Source: G963669175 sp964648415
Lineage (GTDB): Bacteria > Electryoneota > Electryoneia > Electryoneales > Electryoneaceae
Length of the DNA stretch: 8,708 bases
NCBI GenBank assembly: GCA_964648415.1
Contig: CAZYOC010000194.1
Coordinates: 1-8,708, forward strand
Direction of reading: 5' to 3'
The translations under genes and the position numbers were made by a program. Of the stretch, positions 1 through 7,900 are shown in pieces (position 1 is the stretch's first letter; the number at the start of each line of letters is the position of its first letter). The notes under the pieces were generated by a model, which was given only the letters and a program-made list of their open reading frames with translations, did no database searches and had not been told where the DNA came from.

Positions 1-53
1 CCTTGAACTTGACTCATCAAGAAACAAGCAGAAACAGTCATACCTGGTGCAAT

Positions 54-57
54 GGAG
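54..57 (+). promoter_or_regulatory. Ribosome binding site for the diguanylate cyclase gene
   Basis: GGAG lies 5 nt before an in-frame GTG at 63, which makes that GTG a better start than the TTG at position 3. The TTG cannot be judged because only two bases precede it. The codons between 3 and 62 encode a polar stretch with no visible domain character, which also favours the GTG. Confidence 0.5.
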
Positions 58-62
58 CACTA

Positions 63-1760
63 GTGGAAACGACGCGAGAGAAACAAAAGAACTTCAGCCC
101 CTACGCAGCGATCCAGAAGGCGTGGAAACACCTTCCCAAAGCCGCTCTGGAGCAAGTGCTGCACCGGAACTATCTCCCGGAAACTGTGGCCGGCCTGTTG
201 CCCTCGTTGTTTGAAAGCGCTTCCCGCGCCGGTTTGAAGGCCGGTTTTGTGCATATTCCCGCCGGAGTGGCGGAGATTCCGGTGGCTTGGCCGGACGAGG
301 CGCCGCCCCTGGCGGGCGGCTTGTACATCTCCGATCCCTGGAAAACGTTTCCCTGGTCAAAGGCTCGCAAAGAGCTGCCCGCCCGCCACATGCTGAGCCG
401 GGAGCTGTTGGTTTTCTGGGGCGGGACCGATATTGCCCTGTTGATTACCGCGAAGAGCCAAGTGGTGAAACAGCGGTTTGCCGGGCCGAAGCGTCGTCTC
501 TGGCAGGTGGACATCTGTCACGATCCGGAATGCCTTCAGCATGCTGTCAACGAGCTGCTGGAGCGTGGTTCGCTGCACCCCGACATCACAAGTGAACTGA
601 CCAAGATGCAGGAGCTGGCGGCGAATCTGCCGCCACAACGCGCGAAGGCGCACCGCATGCTCGCCTCGCTGCACACCGGGCTGGCGTTGGCCGATACGGT
701 CGATCCCATCACCCAGAACCGGCTCAATGAGAACCACTGGATTGCCCTGCAGCACCAGGTGCAGGAGATGGTGTCGGGCGAGCTGCGGAGTGAACGGCTG
801 CTGCCTCAGATCGGCCAGGCGCTGAAGAGAGTCTTCAGCTTCGACTACATCGAGATCCATGTTTTTTCAAAGGTGGGCATACGGTACGAGGAGTTCATCA
901 GTTGGCGGAAGAACTACACCGGATACGGCGATGACCGGATGACCATCCTGCTCAAGGAGGAGCTGGTGGACCGGCTGCTGCGGGACCGGCGTCCCCACCT
1001 TGTGCGGACGGAACGAAGCGACGGGGTGATGAATCCGCACCTGTTGCAGTTGGCGGGTCTTAAGGAGGGGCTGCTGGTGCCGTTGGCGCATTCCCGCAAA
1101 GTCCACGGTCTCTTGATCCTGTTCAGCCGGAAGTCGTTCGGAGTGGGTCCGAACGACATGAACCGCATCAGCAAGCTGGGCAACCTGGTGGCGCGGAGCC
1201 TGGAGGCGTCCAACGTCCACACCAAGGTGCACCGGATGGCCACCACCGATCCCTTGACCAACCTGCACAACCGGCGCTTCTTCAACGAGCAGATCAAGCG
1301 GGAGTTCAAGCGGGCCAAGCGTTACGGTCACAAGATGTCGGTGATCATGCTGGACATTGACCATTTCAAGCATTACAACGACACTCACGGGCATCTGCTG
1401 GGGGACCGTGTGCTGAAGCGGCTCGCGGAGGTTTTGCAGGAGTCGGTGCGTGCGGAGGATACCGTAGCCCGCTTCGGCGGTGAAGAATTCGTAATTGTTC
1501 TCCCTGAGAACGATGCGGAGGGGGGGCGTCTCGCGGCGGAGAAAATCCGCACCAACGTGGAGCAGGAGGACTTCCACAAAGGCAACGAACAACCCCTGGG
1601 GAAACTGTCGGTAAGTCTGGGAGTAGCCGATATTTCAGACCCGACGGTACGGCAGCCGAGAGATGTGATCAACCACGCCGATCAGGCCCTCTATAAAGCC
1701 AAGGAGACTGGCCGTAATCGCACCGTGGTCTATACCCCCGAGCTTGCAAAAGAAAGCTAA
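63..1760 (+). CDS. Diguanylate cyclase with N-terminal sensor region, GAF-like domain and GGDEF domain
   Basis: Makes the second messenger c-di-GMP from two GTP, in the cytoplasm; no membrane segment or signal peptide is visible. Numbered from the GTG at 63 (565 residues), the catalytic GGDEF domain spans about 392-557. It starts with the usual linker MATTDPLTNLHNRR and contains DIDHFK (431-436, metal-binding Asp) and the active-site loop GGEEF (472-476). RAED (463-466) sits exactly five residues before GGEEF and is the RxxD product-inhibition site, so both catalysis and feedback control look intact. A GAF-like ligand-binding domain lies at about 242-380 (LVPLAHSRKVHGLLILF is typical of its last strands). 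Residues 1-200 form an unrecognised region with an LVFWGG...LLITAKS core and LWQVDICHDPE; a DICT-like sensor is one unverified possibility. No phosphodiesterase (EAL) domain is present. The gene lies 69 bp before glgA in the same direction. The enzymatic call is firm; the signal sensed is unknown. Confidence 0.93.
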   Translation: METTREKQKNFSPYAAIQKAWKHLPKAALEQVLHRNYLPETVAGLLPSLFESASRAGLKAGFVHIPAGVAEIPVAWPDEAPPLAGGLYISDPWKTFPWSKARKELPARHMLSRELLVFWGGTDIALLITAKSQVVKQRFAGPKRRLWQVDICHDPECLQHAVNELLERGSLHPDITSELTKMQELAANLPPQRAKAHRMLASLHTGLALADTVDPITQNRLNENHWIALQHQVQEMVSGELRSERLLPQIGQALKRVFSFDYIEIHVFSKVGIRYEEFISWRKNYTGYGDDRMTILLKEELVDRLLRDRRPHLVRTERSDGVMNPHLLQLAGLKEGLLVPLAHSRKVHGLLILFSRKSFGVGPNDMNRISKLGNLVARSLEASNVHTKVHRMATTDPLTNLHNRRFFNEQIKREFKRAKRYGHKMSVIMLDIDHFKHYNDTHGHLLGDRVLKRLAEVLQESVRAEDTVARFGGEEFVIVLPENDAEGGRLAAEKIRTNVEQEDFHKGNEQPLGKLSVSLGVADISDPTVRQPRDVINHADQALYKAKETGRNRTVVYTPELAKES

Positions 1761-1772
1761 AATAATTATATT
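1744..1772 (+). promoter_or_regulatory. Candidate sigma70-like promoter for glgA
   Basis: TTGCAA (1744-1749, 4 of 6 matches to TTGACA) and TATATT (1767-1772, 5 of 6 matches to TATAAT) are separated by the ideal 17 bp. The element overlaps the 3' end of the cyclase gene and sits in an AT-rich stretch that stands out from the GC-rich surroundings. It would let glgA be transcribed independently of the cyclase gene. This is a consensus match only, and the organism's own promoter consensus is unknown. Confidence 0.38.
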
Positions 1773-1829
1773 TGTGTGTTTATCCCTCAGTTAGGGCAAG
1801 GCAAAGCCATTCGGAGGCAAGTGAGAAGG

Positions 1830-3326
1830 ATGAGCACATTCAATGTTCTGTACCTCAGCAGCGAGTGTACGCCGTTTGTCAAAGTCGGCGGGCTGGCGGA
1901 TGTGGCCAACGCCTACCCCCGGTTCCTCAAAGAAAAAGACCATGACATCCGAGTGCTCCTTCCCAAGTATAAGGTGATCAAGGACCGCAAGTATAACCTG
2001 CGTGAGGTCATCCGCCTCAGGGATATCGAGGTGCCTCTCGCCGGGGAAACCATCCTGGTCAGCGTCAAATCCGGTTTCATCCCCGATTCCAAGGTGCAGG
2101 CCTATTTCCTCGAGTACAAGCCGTTCTTTGACCGGATCGATCCTTATGTGAACAGCAAGACCGGCGAGGGCTATGAGGACAACCACATGCGGTTCGCCCT
2201 GTTCGCCAAGACCGCCTTTGAAATGCTGAAAGTGCTGTATTGGCAGCCGGACCTGATCCATGTCAACGACTGGCCCAGCGCGCTGGTGCCGTACTACCTG
2301 AAGACATTTTACAAGGACGATCCGTTCTTCGAGAATATCAAGACCCTGCTCACCATCCACAACATCGGCTACCAGGGCGTATTCGACGGAAAAATCTCCG
2401 AACAGCTCGACCCGGAAGGGGTCACTTTCGACGAGAACCACCCGGCGTGGCAGGACGGCAACTACAACTTCCTGAAAGCGGGCATCGAGACGGCGGATAT
2501 GGTTACCACCGTATCGCCCACCTACGCTCAGGAGATTCTCACCGATCCGAACATCGGTGCGGGCCTGGGCGAGCTGCTGAAAAAGAAGAACAGCCGCTTT
2601 GTCGGCGTACTCAACGGCATCGACGACGACGTCTGGAATCCGGAGACCGACGATTTGATCGAAGAGAACTATTCGGTCGAGGAGCCGGCGGGGAAAGCCG
2701 CCAACCGCAAGGCGCTGTGTGACGAGTTCGAGCTGGAATGTGATGACGACACGTTGATCATCGGCATGGTGTCACGGCTGGCCGGACAAAAAGGGTTTGA
2801 CCTGCTCATCGAGGCCATGCCCGAACTGGCCAGGCTGCCGGTGCGGCTGGTGCTACTGGGCAAGGGCCAAGCCGATATCTTAAACGATATCAAGCAGTTG
2901 ACCAAGGATTATCCCGACACTTTGAAGGCCACGCTTAATTTTGACAACCAACTGGCCCACCGCATCGAGGCGGGGTCGGACGTTTTCCTGATGCCCTCGG
3001 CCTATGAACCCTGCGGCCTGAACCAGATGTACAGCCAGCGATACGGCACTCCGCCCATCGTGACGAAAACCGGCGGGTTGGCCGATACGGTGCAGGATTA
3101 CGATCCCAAGACCGGGGAAGGCTCCGGGTTTATTATGACCGAACGTTCCGCTGACGCGCTGGTAGAAGCCATCAAACGCGCGACGGAGTTGTACAAGGAC
3201 AAGGACGCCTGGAACAAACTCATGCTCAGCGGCATGCAAAGGAAGTTCGGCTGGGGCGATTCGCTGGAGAAAATGGTCGATGCGTACGCGACGACCACCG
3301 GCGCCGTGGAAGAGGCCCAAGCCTGA
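1830..3326 (+). CDS. glgA: Glycogen synthase (ADP-glucose type, GT5 family)
   Basis: Transfers glucose from ADP-glucose to the growing alpha-1,4-glucan chain of glycogen, in the cytoplasm. The 498 residues compare with about 477 in E. coli GlgA. The N-terminal starch-synthase domain begins at once with VLYLSSECTPFVKVGGLADV; Lys18 of KVGGL matches the ADP-glucose-binding Lys15 of E. coli. IHVNDWPSALVPYYL and TIHNIGYQGVF follow. The C-terminal half has SRLAGQKGFD (315-324, with the Arg316/Lys321 pair that contacts the nucleotide phosphates), PSAYEPCGLNQMY with the conserved catalytic-site Glu393, and TKTGGLADTV. No key residue is missing. The ATG at 1830 is chosen because the protein then begins like other GlgA proteins. 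GGAGG at 1813-1817 is 12 nt upstream, rather far; an in-frame GTG at 1821 is the alternative but is only 3 nt from that site. No other glycogen genes (glgB, glgC, glgP) are in the window. Confidence 0.95.
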   Translation: MSTFNVLYLSSECTPFVKVGGLADVANAYPRFLKEKDHDIRVLLPKYKVIKDRKYNLREVIRLRDIEVPLAGETILVSVKSGFIPDSKVQAYFLEYKPFFDRIDPYVNSKTGEGYEDNHMRFALFAKTAFEMLKVLYWQPDLIHVNDWPSALVPYYLKTFYKDDPFFENIKTLLTIHNIGYQGVFDGKISEQLDPEGVTFDENHPAWQDGNYNFLKAGIETADMVTTVSPTYAQEILTDPNIGAGLGELLKKKNSRFVGVLNGIDDDVWNPETDDLIEENYSVEEPAGKAANRKALCDEFELECDDDTLIIGMVSRLAGQKGFDLLIEAMPELARLPVRLVLLGKGQADILNDIKQLTKDYPDTLKATLNFDNQLAHRIEAGSDVFLMPSAYEPCGLNQMYSQRYGTPPIVTKTGGLADTVQDYDPKTGEGSGFIMTERSADALVEAIKRATELYKDKDAWNKLMLSGMQRKFGWGDSLEKMVDAYATTTGAVEEAQA

Positions 3327-3375
3327 TCCAAACCGATCCAAGGAGCGGACACATACCTGTTGTGACAGTTTTTTT

Positions 3376-3409
3376 CGGGTTGCTCATTTTTCCCAGGGCA
3401 ACCCGTTTT
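3376..3409 (+). terminator. Rho-independent terminator candidate after glgA
   Basis: A perfect 8-bp stem, CGGGTTGC (3376-3383) with GCAACCCG (3398-3405), has a 14-nt loop and is followed directly by TTTT. It lies 49 bp after the glgA stop codon. The loop is long and the T run short, so it may be only partly efficient. It would separate glgA transcription from the propeller gene that begins 21 bp after the T run. Confidence 0.5.
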
Positions 3410-3417
3410 CTATTGAT

Positions 3418-3422
3418 GGGAG
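3418..3422 (+). promoter_or_regulatory. Ribosome binding site for the propeller gene
   Basis: GGGAG lies 8 nt before the ATG at 3431. In-frame starts at 3362 (GTG), 3416 and 3425 are upstream of, overlapping with, or too close to this site. The ATG at 3431 also gives the cleanest signal peptide. Confidence 0.5.
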
Positions 3423-3430
3423 TTATGTGT

Positions 3431-4288
3431 ATGAGGAGTGTGCCACGCAACACTGTTTGCCTGCTGATGCTTCTGGTTCCGATGATGCTCTACGGGCAGG
3501 CGCCGCCAGTCCTGGAACTGGAAAGCCGGGTGGACGAAGGGGTCGAGAGCATCACCGCCGTCACTTTTGATCCGGACGGCTCGCTGTACGCATTGGAGCC
3601 GCAGGGGCGGCGGTTGCTGAAGATCGAGCCGGATGGGTCGGTATCGAGCCAGTCGGGCGGCTTTTTTCGTCCCACCGACGTGGTGATGGCGGGGTTTGAA
3701 CTCTGGGTGCTCGATCCACCCCGTGGCTGGATCGCCCGCTACGACCGTCGCCTCGCCAACCTCAGCCCCATCCGTAAGCTGATGGAGACCGAAGCCTCGA
3801 TCCCGCTCAACGGCATCATCTCGGCGGCGTTCTCGTCGGGAGATGTCATCACCCTGCTGGACTCCTACGAGCAGCAATTGTATCTCGTCACCCTCGAAGG
3901 CCGCCTGATCGACATCATTGAAGGCTTCGGCAACCTGCCGGTGTCCATGATCTCGCCGGTACGGGTGGAGATCGCCGCCGATGGACGGATTGCGGTGGCC
4001 GATGAAAGCGCGCGCGCGGTATTCCTCTTTGACCGGTTCGGCGGGTATGTGTCAGTGGCGCCGTTTCCCGGCGCGTTCACACGAGGGCCGTTGGGCGTCG
4101 CCTGGCAGGGGAAACGGCTGTGGGCGGGAGGACGCGATGGCCTTGTAGTGTATAACGAGAACCGGGATCTGATCGCGATGTGGCCTCGGGAACAGATCGG
4201 CGGAGACGTACTCGATCTCGCCGTGGATGGCGACCGATTGGCGGTGGCCACTGAAACCGGTGTGCGGTTTTTCAGAATCGGCGAATGA
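3431..4288 (+). CDS. Secreted six-bladed beta-propeller (NHL-like) protein, function unknown
   Basis: A protein of 285 residues with a Sec signal peptide: MRSVPRN (basic), a hydrophobic core VCLLMLLVPMMLYG, and a likely cleavage site near Gly22-Gln-Ala24. There is no lipobox, so it should be released to the periplasm or the surface. The rest is about six repeats of roughly 40 residues with the NHL/propeller pattern of a hydrophobic strand, then DG-L/WV-D, then a strand ending in YD or DG. Blade landmarks are TFDPDGSLYALEPQGRRLLK, FELWVLDPPRGWIARYDRRL, SSGDVITLLDSYEQQLYLVT, AADGRIAVADESARAVFLFD, GKRLWAGGRDGLVVYNENRD and DGDRLAVATETGVRFF. Propellers of this kind usually act as binding scaffolds; no catalytic motif is visible. 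It precedes the large exported barrel protein in the same direction, about 690 bp away across a repeat region, which suggests but does not prove a shared envelope role. Confidence 0.75.
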   Translation: MRSVPRNTVCLLMLLVPMMLYGQAPPVLELESRVDEGVESITAVTFDPDGSLYALEPQGRRLLKIEPDGSVSSQSGGFFRPTDVVMAGFELWVLDPPRGWIARYDRRLANLSPIRKLMETEASIPLNGIISAAFSSGDVITLLDSYEQQLYLVTLEGRLIDIIEGFGNLPVSMISPVRVEIAADGRIAVADESARAVFLFDRFGGYVSVAPFPGAFTRGPLGVAWQGKRLWAGGRDGLVVYNENRDLIAMWPREQIGGDVLDLAVDGDRLAVATETGVRFFRIGE

Positions 4289-4300
4289 TGATTCGCAAAT

Positions 4301-4392
4301 CGTGAAAAGTAGTACAGTTACCTTTTTCGGAAACAGGGTTATGAGGGTTGGCTGGTTGTGCGGTTTGAAAAGGTAACAGTCCCCTTTTCACG
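4301..4392. repeat. 92-bp element bounded by imperfect inverted arms (REP/MITE-like)
   Basis: The left arm (4301-4328) starts CGTGAAAAG and ends GTTACCTTTTTC. The right arm (4367-4392) starts GAAAAGGTAAC and ends CTTTTCACG. The outer 9 bp are perfectly complementary and the inner block is 11 bp with one extra T; the six or seven bases between them do not match. The 38-bp centre codes for nothing visible. The element begins 12 bp after the propeller stop codon. Its form resembles paired REP palindromes or a short non-autonomous IS200/IS605-type relic. No transposase is in the window. Confidence 0.6.
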
Positions 4393-4473
4393 TGGCTGGT
4401 CTCAAAGCAACCCGGACGGGTCGGGGTAAACAGCTATGAAAGCCTTTGCGGACGTGGGAAGGATGCCCCGAAA

Positions 4474-4493
4474 CCCGACACTGAAGTGTCGGG
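4474..4493. repeat. Short perfect hairpin, REP-like
   Basis: CCCGACACT (4474-4482) and AGTGTCGGG (4485-4493) are exact inverse complements around GA, giving a very stable stem-loop. No T run follows on either strand, so it is not a standard terminator. A smaller hairpin, CAGAG-TTG-CTCTG, follows at 4495-4507. The flanking bases 4393-4473 and 4508-4556 hold no gene that I can support; ACCCG-GA-CGGGT at 4410-4421 is a further tiny palindrome. Confidence 0.5.
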
Positions 4494-4556
4494 CCAGAGT
4501 TGCTCTGTGTCTCTCTCATTCCCGCAATGAACTGACAAGGCGATCCTGCCAACAAT

Positions 4557-4950
4557 CTCATTCCCGCGAAGGCGGGAATCCAGGCAAGGCGCAACACCAA
4601 TCACAAGCTCGCATCTCCAGCGCCCCAAAGCCGGCCACGCCCTCTCATTCCCGCGAAGGCGGGAATCCANNNNNNNNNNNNNNNNNNNNNNNNNNNNNNN
4701 NNNNNNNNNNNNNNNNNNNNNNNNNNNNNNNNNNNNNNNNNNNNNNNNNNNNNNNNNNNNNNNNNNNNNCTCCAGCGCCCCAAAGCCGGCCACGCCCTCT
4801 CATTCCCGCGAAGGCGGGAATCCAGGCAAGGCGCAACACCAACCACCAGCTCGCATCACAAGCGCCCCAAAGCCGGCCACGCCCTCTCATTCCCGCGAAG
4901 GCGGGAATCCAGGCAAGGCGCAACACCAACCACCAGCTCGCATCACAAGC
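4557..4950. repeat. 87-bp tandem repeat array with central palindrome, interrupted by assembly gap
   Basis: Units start with CTCATTCCCGCG at 4557, 4644, 4799 and 4886, with an 87-bp period on each side of the gap. Each unit has a perfect 8-bp stem ATTCCCGC/GCGGGAAT with a GAAG loop, then ATCCAGGCAAGGCGCAACAC and a linker through CGCCCCAAAGCCGGCCACGC. The linkers after 4799 and 4886 are identical as far as AAGC. The linker after 4557 differs at a few bases (CATCTCCAG instead of CATCACAAG), and the bases just after the gap carry the CTCCAG form. A degenerate half copy, TCATTCCCGCAATGA, occurs near 4516. The array stops abruptly at 4950, at the border of the barrel gene. Translations of this palindrome family (WIPAFAGM, DSRLRGNE, SHSREGGNP) are common false proteins in databases and should not be annotated. 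Confidence 0.9.
4670..4769. other. Assembly gap (100 N)
   Basis: Exactly 100 undetermined bases lie inside the 87-bp array. Phase counting on both sides requires a true missing length of 32 bp plus a multiple of 87, which 100 does not satisfy, so the N run is probably a placeholder of arbitrary length. Confidence 0.9.
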
Positions 4951-4977
4951 ATAACGAAGCAAGCAGCGCTTGTCGCC

Positions 4978-7900
4978 GTGCTGTTCCTTTACCTGGTCGG
5001 CGGTTCCCTCTTCGCCCAATCATCGCCCAACCATCCCGGCGCCGCCACGGTCACCCTCGACTCCGACACCCTGGACACTGAAACTCAACTACAGCAGCGT
5101 TACATCGACCCGGCGACCTTCACCGCGATCACAGCCTCCGGCGACACCCTGCAACCCGGCAGCGACTACACCCTCGATGCGACAAAGGGCCTGATCACCT
5201 GGCTCCGGCCGCCGGAGCAAACGCTTACCCTGCGGTTTCGGCACCTGCCGATCCGTGTGCCCGACAAGCTCTACCGTCGCAGTCTGAAAGACGCTCGCGC
5301 GGCGGATTCGCTGGTCGCCGGCGAAGACGCCGTCCTGTTGCCACGCGCCGCCACCGGGGACAACGCCGGCATGTTCGCCGAGGCCAACCTGAGGCGGAGC
5401 GGCCATATCTTCCGCGGGGTGCAGGTCGGCTCCACAAGCGACCCCAGCCTGGAATCGGGCCTGAGGCTGCAACTGGGCGGACGTGTCACGCGGGATATTG
5501 AGGTCAAGGCGCTGCTCGACGACCGCAACCTGCCCATCCAGCCCGAAGGGACCAGCCGCCGGCTGGAGGAGATCGACCAGGTGTACGTGGATATCCGCTC
5601 CCGTCGCGCGCATGGCCGTTTCGGCGACTATACCCTCGATTACGAGGGCGGGCGCTACGGGACGTTTGACCGTCGGCTCGAGGGCGCGCAGGCGGAGTAT
5701 CTCGGCCCGGACATCCAAGTCAGCGCCTCCGGTGCGGCCACCAAGGCGCAGTTCCACACCAACCGCTTCCAGGGCTCGTTCGGGGTGCAGGGACCGTATC
5801 GGCTGCGGGGTAAGAACGGCGAAGCGCCCATCCTGGTCGTGGGCGGCAGCGAAAAGGTGTACGTGGATGGCGAGCTGCGCACACGCGGCGAGCAGGACGA
5901 TTACATTATCGACTACAGCCGGGGCGAGATCACGTTCATGCCGCGCCTGCCCATCTCCAGCGAATCCCGTATCGAGGTGCAGTTCGAGTACTCGTCGGAT
6001 ATGTACCCGCGCAACCTGTACTCCGGCCGTGTGGAGGCCGCCACGCCGAACCGGAAATTCCGTGCAGTCGCGACGGCGATCAGCGAGGGCGACGACAAGT
6101 ACAACCCGATTTCTTTCGACATGACCCCGGCGACAAAACGGGCCATCGCGGATCACCAGGATTCCGGCGGTCCCGCCGCGATCCCGGCCGCAGACTCCCT
6201 GGGACCGGGCGAAGGCGACTATGTGCGACGCGATACCACGTGGACCGATGGTGACAGCTACACTTTCTACCAGTGGTCGCCGCCGGACAACCAGGGCCGG
6301 CCCACCGGGTCGTGGAGCGTGCTTTTCAGCGAGGTGGGACCCGGCAACGGCTCCTACACCCGGCAATACGACGCCATCCTGGGAGCGTTCTGGTTCCAGT
6401 GGGTAGGGCCGGACTCGGGTGACTATGCGCCGGTGCGGCTGGTTCCTCTCCCCGTGCAGCATCAACTGGCGACATTGTCGCTTGCGGCTGAGCCGGTCGA
6501 CTTTGTGAGTATTCAGTCTGATGTTGCCGCATCCGCCTACGATCCCAATACACTGCACAGCAAAGAGAACTCACTCAATAAAGGAGCGCACGAGACCACC
6601 CTGAACCTGCATACCAGGCAAGTGGATGGCATGCGAAAACTCGAAGCGGCGTTCAGCTATCGTTCGGAAGCGTCCGGATTCCGTCCCTTCGGTGAAGATG
6701 AAGAGGTGGACTTCAATCGGAAATGGGGTGTTGTGGACAGCACGATTTCCAGGTCAGCGCTGAGCCATACATCAATCCGCCTGACTGCGAGACCCTTGAA
6801 GAACGCCACGGTGGAAACGAAACTGGAACGGTTGGATCAAGGTCTTTTCTACAGCGATCGCGCCGGTGGACGCGCCAGCTACACCGGCAACATTATCACT
6901 TCGCGAGTGAGCTATGAATACATCAAATCGGGCACAACCACTCACATTTCTTCGAACACAAGCGATTCGGACTGGCGGCGAGCCGATGGCATGCTGTCGG
7001 TCAAACTTGGGATCTGGCAGCCCTCGGTGGATGGGGAGTGGGAACATCGAGAACAACTGTATTCTTCTCCAGGCGGGCTGACCGGATCCGATGATTATCG
7101 CTATCTGCGTTATCGGCCCATGCTGACTTTGCTGGGCTGGAAAGGGCATTCGGGCCACACCGCCTATCAACGACGGGCGCGGGACTATGAGGTCGGCAGC
7201 TCCGCAGGTGCGGGTGAGTACGAGGAAGACACCTGGGAGGCGGCGTGGTCCTGGCTGCCGATCGGGTTGCCTTTCCGTAGCGATGTGGAGCTGGTACACC
7301 GTGAAAAGCGCTACACCAGCGCCGACAGCGCCGATGTCACCAGCGACCTGGCGCAGCTCAACGCGTTCTATTCCCCGCTGGGCGGGGCGTTGACGGTGGA
7401 CCTGCAATACCGGCTCAACCAGACTGTGGCCCAGCCCGCCGCGCTCGTGGCCTACCAGGTTCCCGCCGGACAGGGGGAATACATCCGTGTGGGCGAGGGC
7501 GACAACGTGCAGTACATCTACGACCCCGAGATCGGCGATTACATCCTGCGCAGCGAACCCACCGGCGACGCTTTGCCCACCACCGACCTGACCACACGAG
7601 CCCTGATCGACTGGGCTCCGCATCGACTGCCGGAAGGCAAGGGCGACATCGAAGGCTTCGGCTGGGAGGACATCTCCACCTCAACCGAGCTGGAGATCCG
7701 GGAGGTCACCCGCTGGGATAATCCCGAAGAGATCTACCTGTTCCAACTCGGCGCCTTCCAGACCGACTCGACCGTGAGCGGCCGGCTGCTGCTCCGGCAG
7801 GACATTCACCTCTGGCGGATGTCCCGCGACTTTTCGGCGCGTGTACGGTACGAGGCGGAAAAACGGCTGACCAACCTGTACCTGACGGGCGCGGAACGCA

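Noticed and set aside
3..62. TTG start for the cyclase at position 3
   Set aside because: No upstream sequence is available to judge it, and the GTG at 63 has GGAG at a good distance. It remains possible if the gene begins outside the window.
867..1592. Minus-strand open frame of 241 codons opposite the cyclase
   Set aside because: It is antisense to the GAF-like and GGDEF coding region, whose motifs are unmistakable; the composition is that of an antisense shadow.
1776..1829. GTG start at 1776 for glgA
   Set aside because: It would add 18 residues not typical of GlgA and would overlap the promoter candidate. The ATG at 1830 gives the standard N-terminus.
3362..3430. GTG start at 3362 for the propeller gene
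   Set aside because: It would place the terminator hairpin inside the coding sequence and add a second hydrophobic stretch before the clear signal peptide.
4281..4296. Palindrome GCGAAT-GATG-ATTCGC over the propeller stop codon
   Set aside because: The stem is only 6 bp with no T run; it is likely to be chance, although it could be part of an insertion target.
4474..4493. Terminator for the propeller gene
   Set aside because: The stem is perfect but no T run follows on either strand, and it is 185 bp past the stop codon, so it is listed as a repeat.
4388..5019. Several open frames of 70-172 codons on both strands across the repeat array
   Set aside because: They consist of translated palindromes (WIPAFAGM, DSRLRGNE, SHSREGGNP) and cross the N gap. 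These peptides are well-known annotation artefacts. The + frame from 4436 is discussed only for its possible fusion to the barrel gene.
5089..6558. Long open frame of 489 codons on the minus strand inside the barrel gene
   Set aside because: It is a shadow of a GC-rich gene. The + frame has a signal peptide, strand pattern and continuous 1144-codon reading, while the minus translation shows no domain character.
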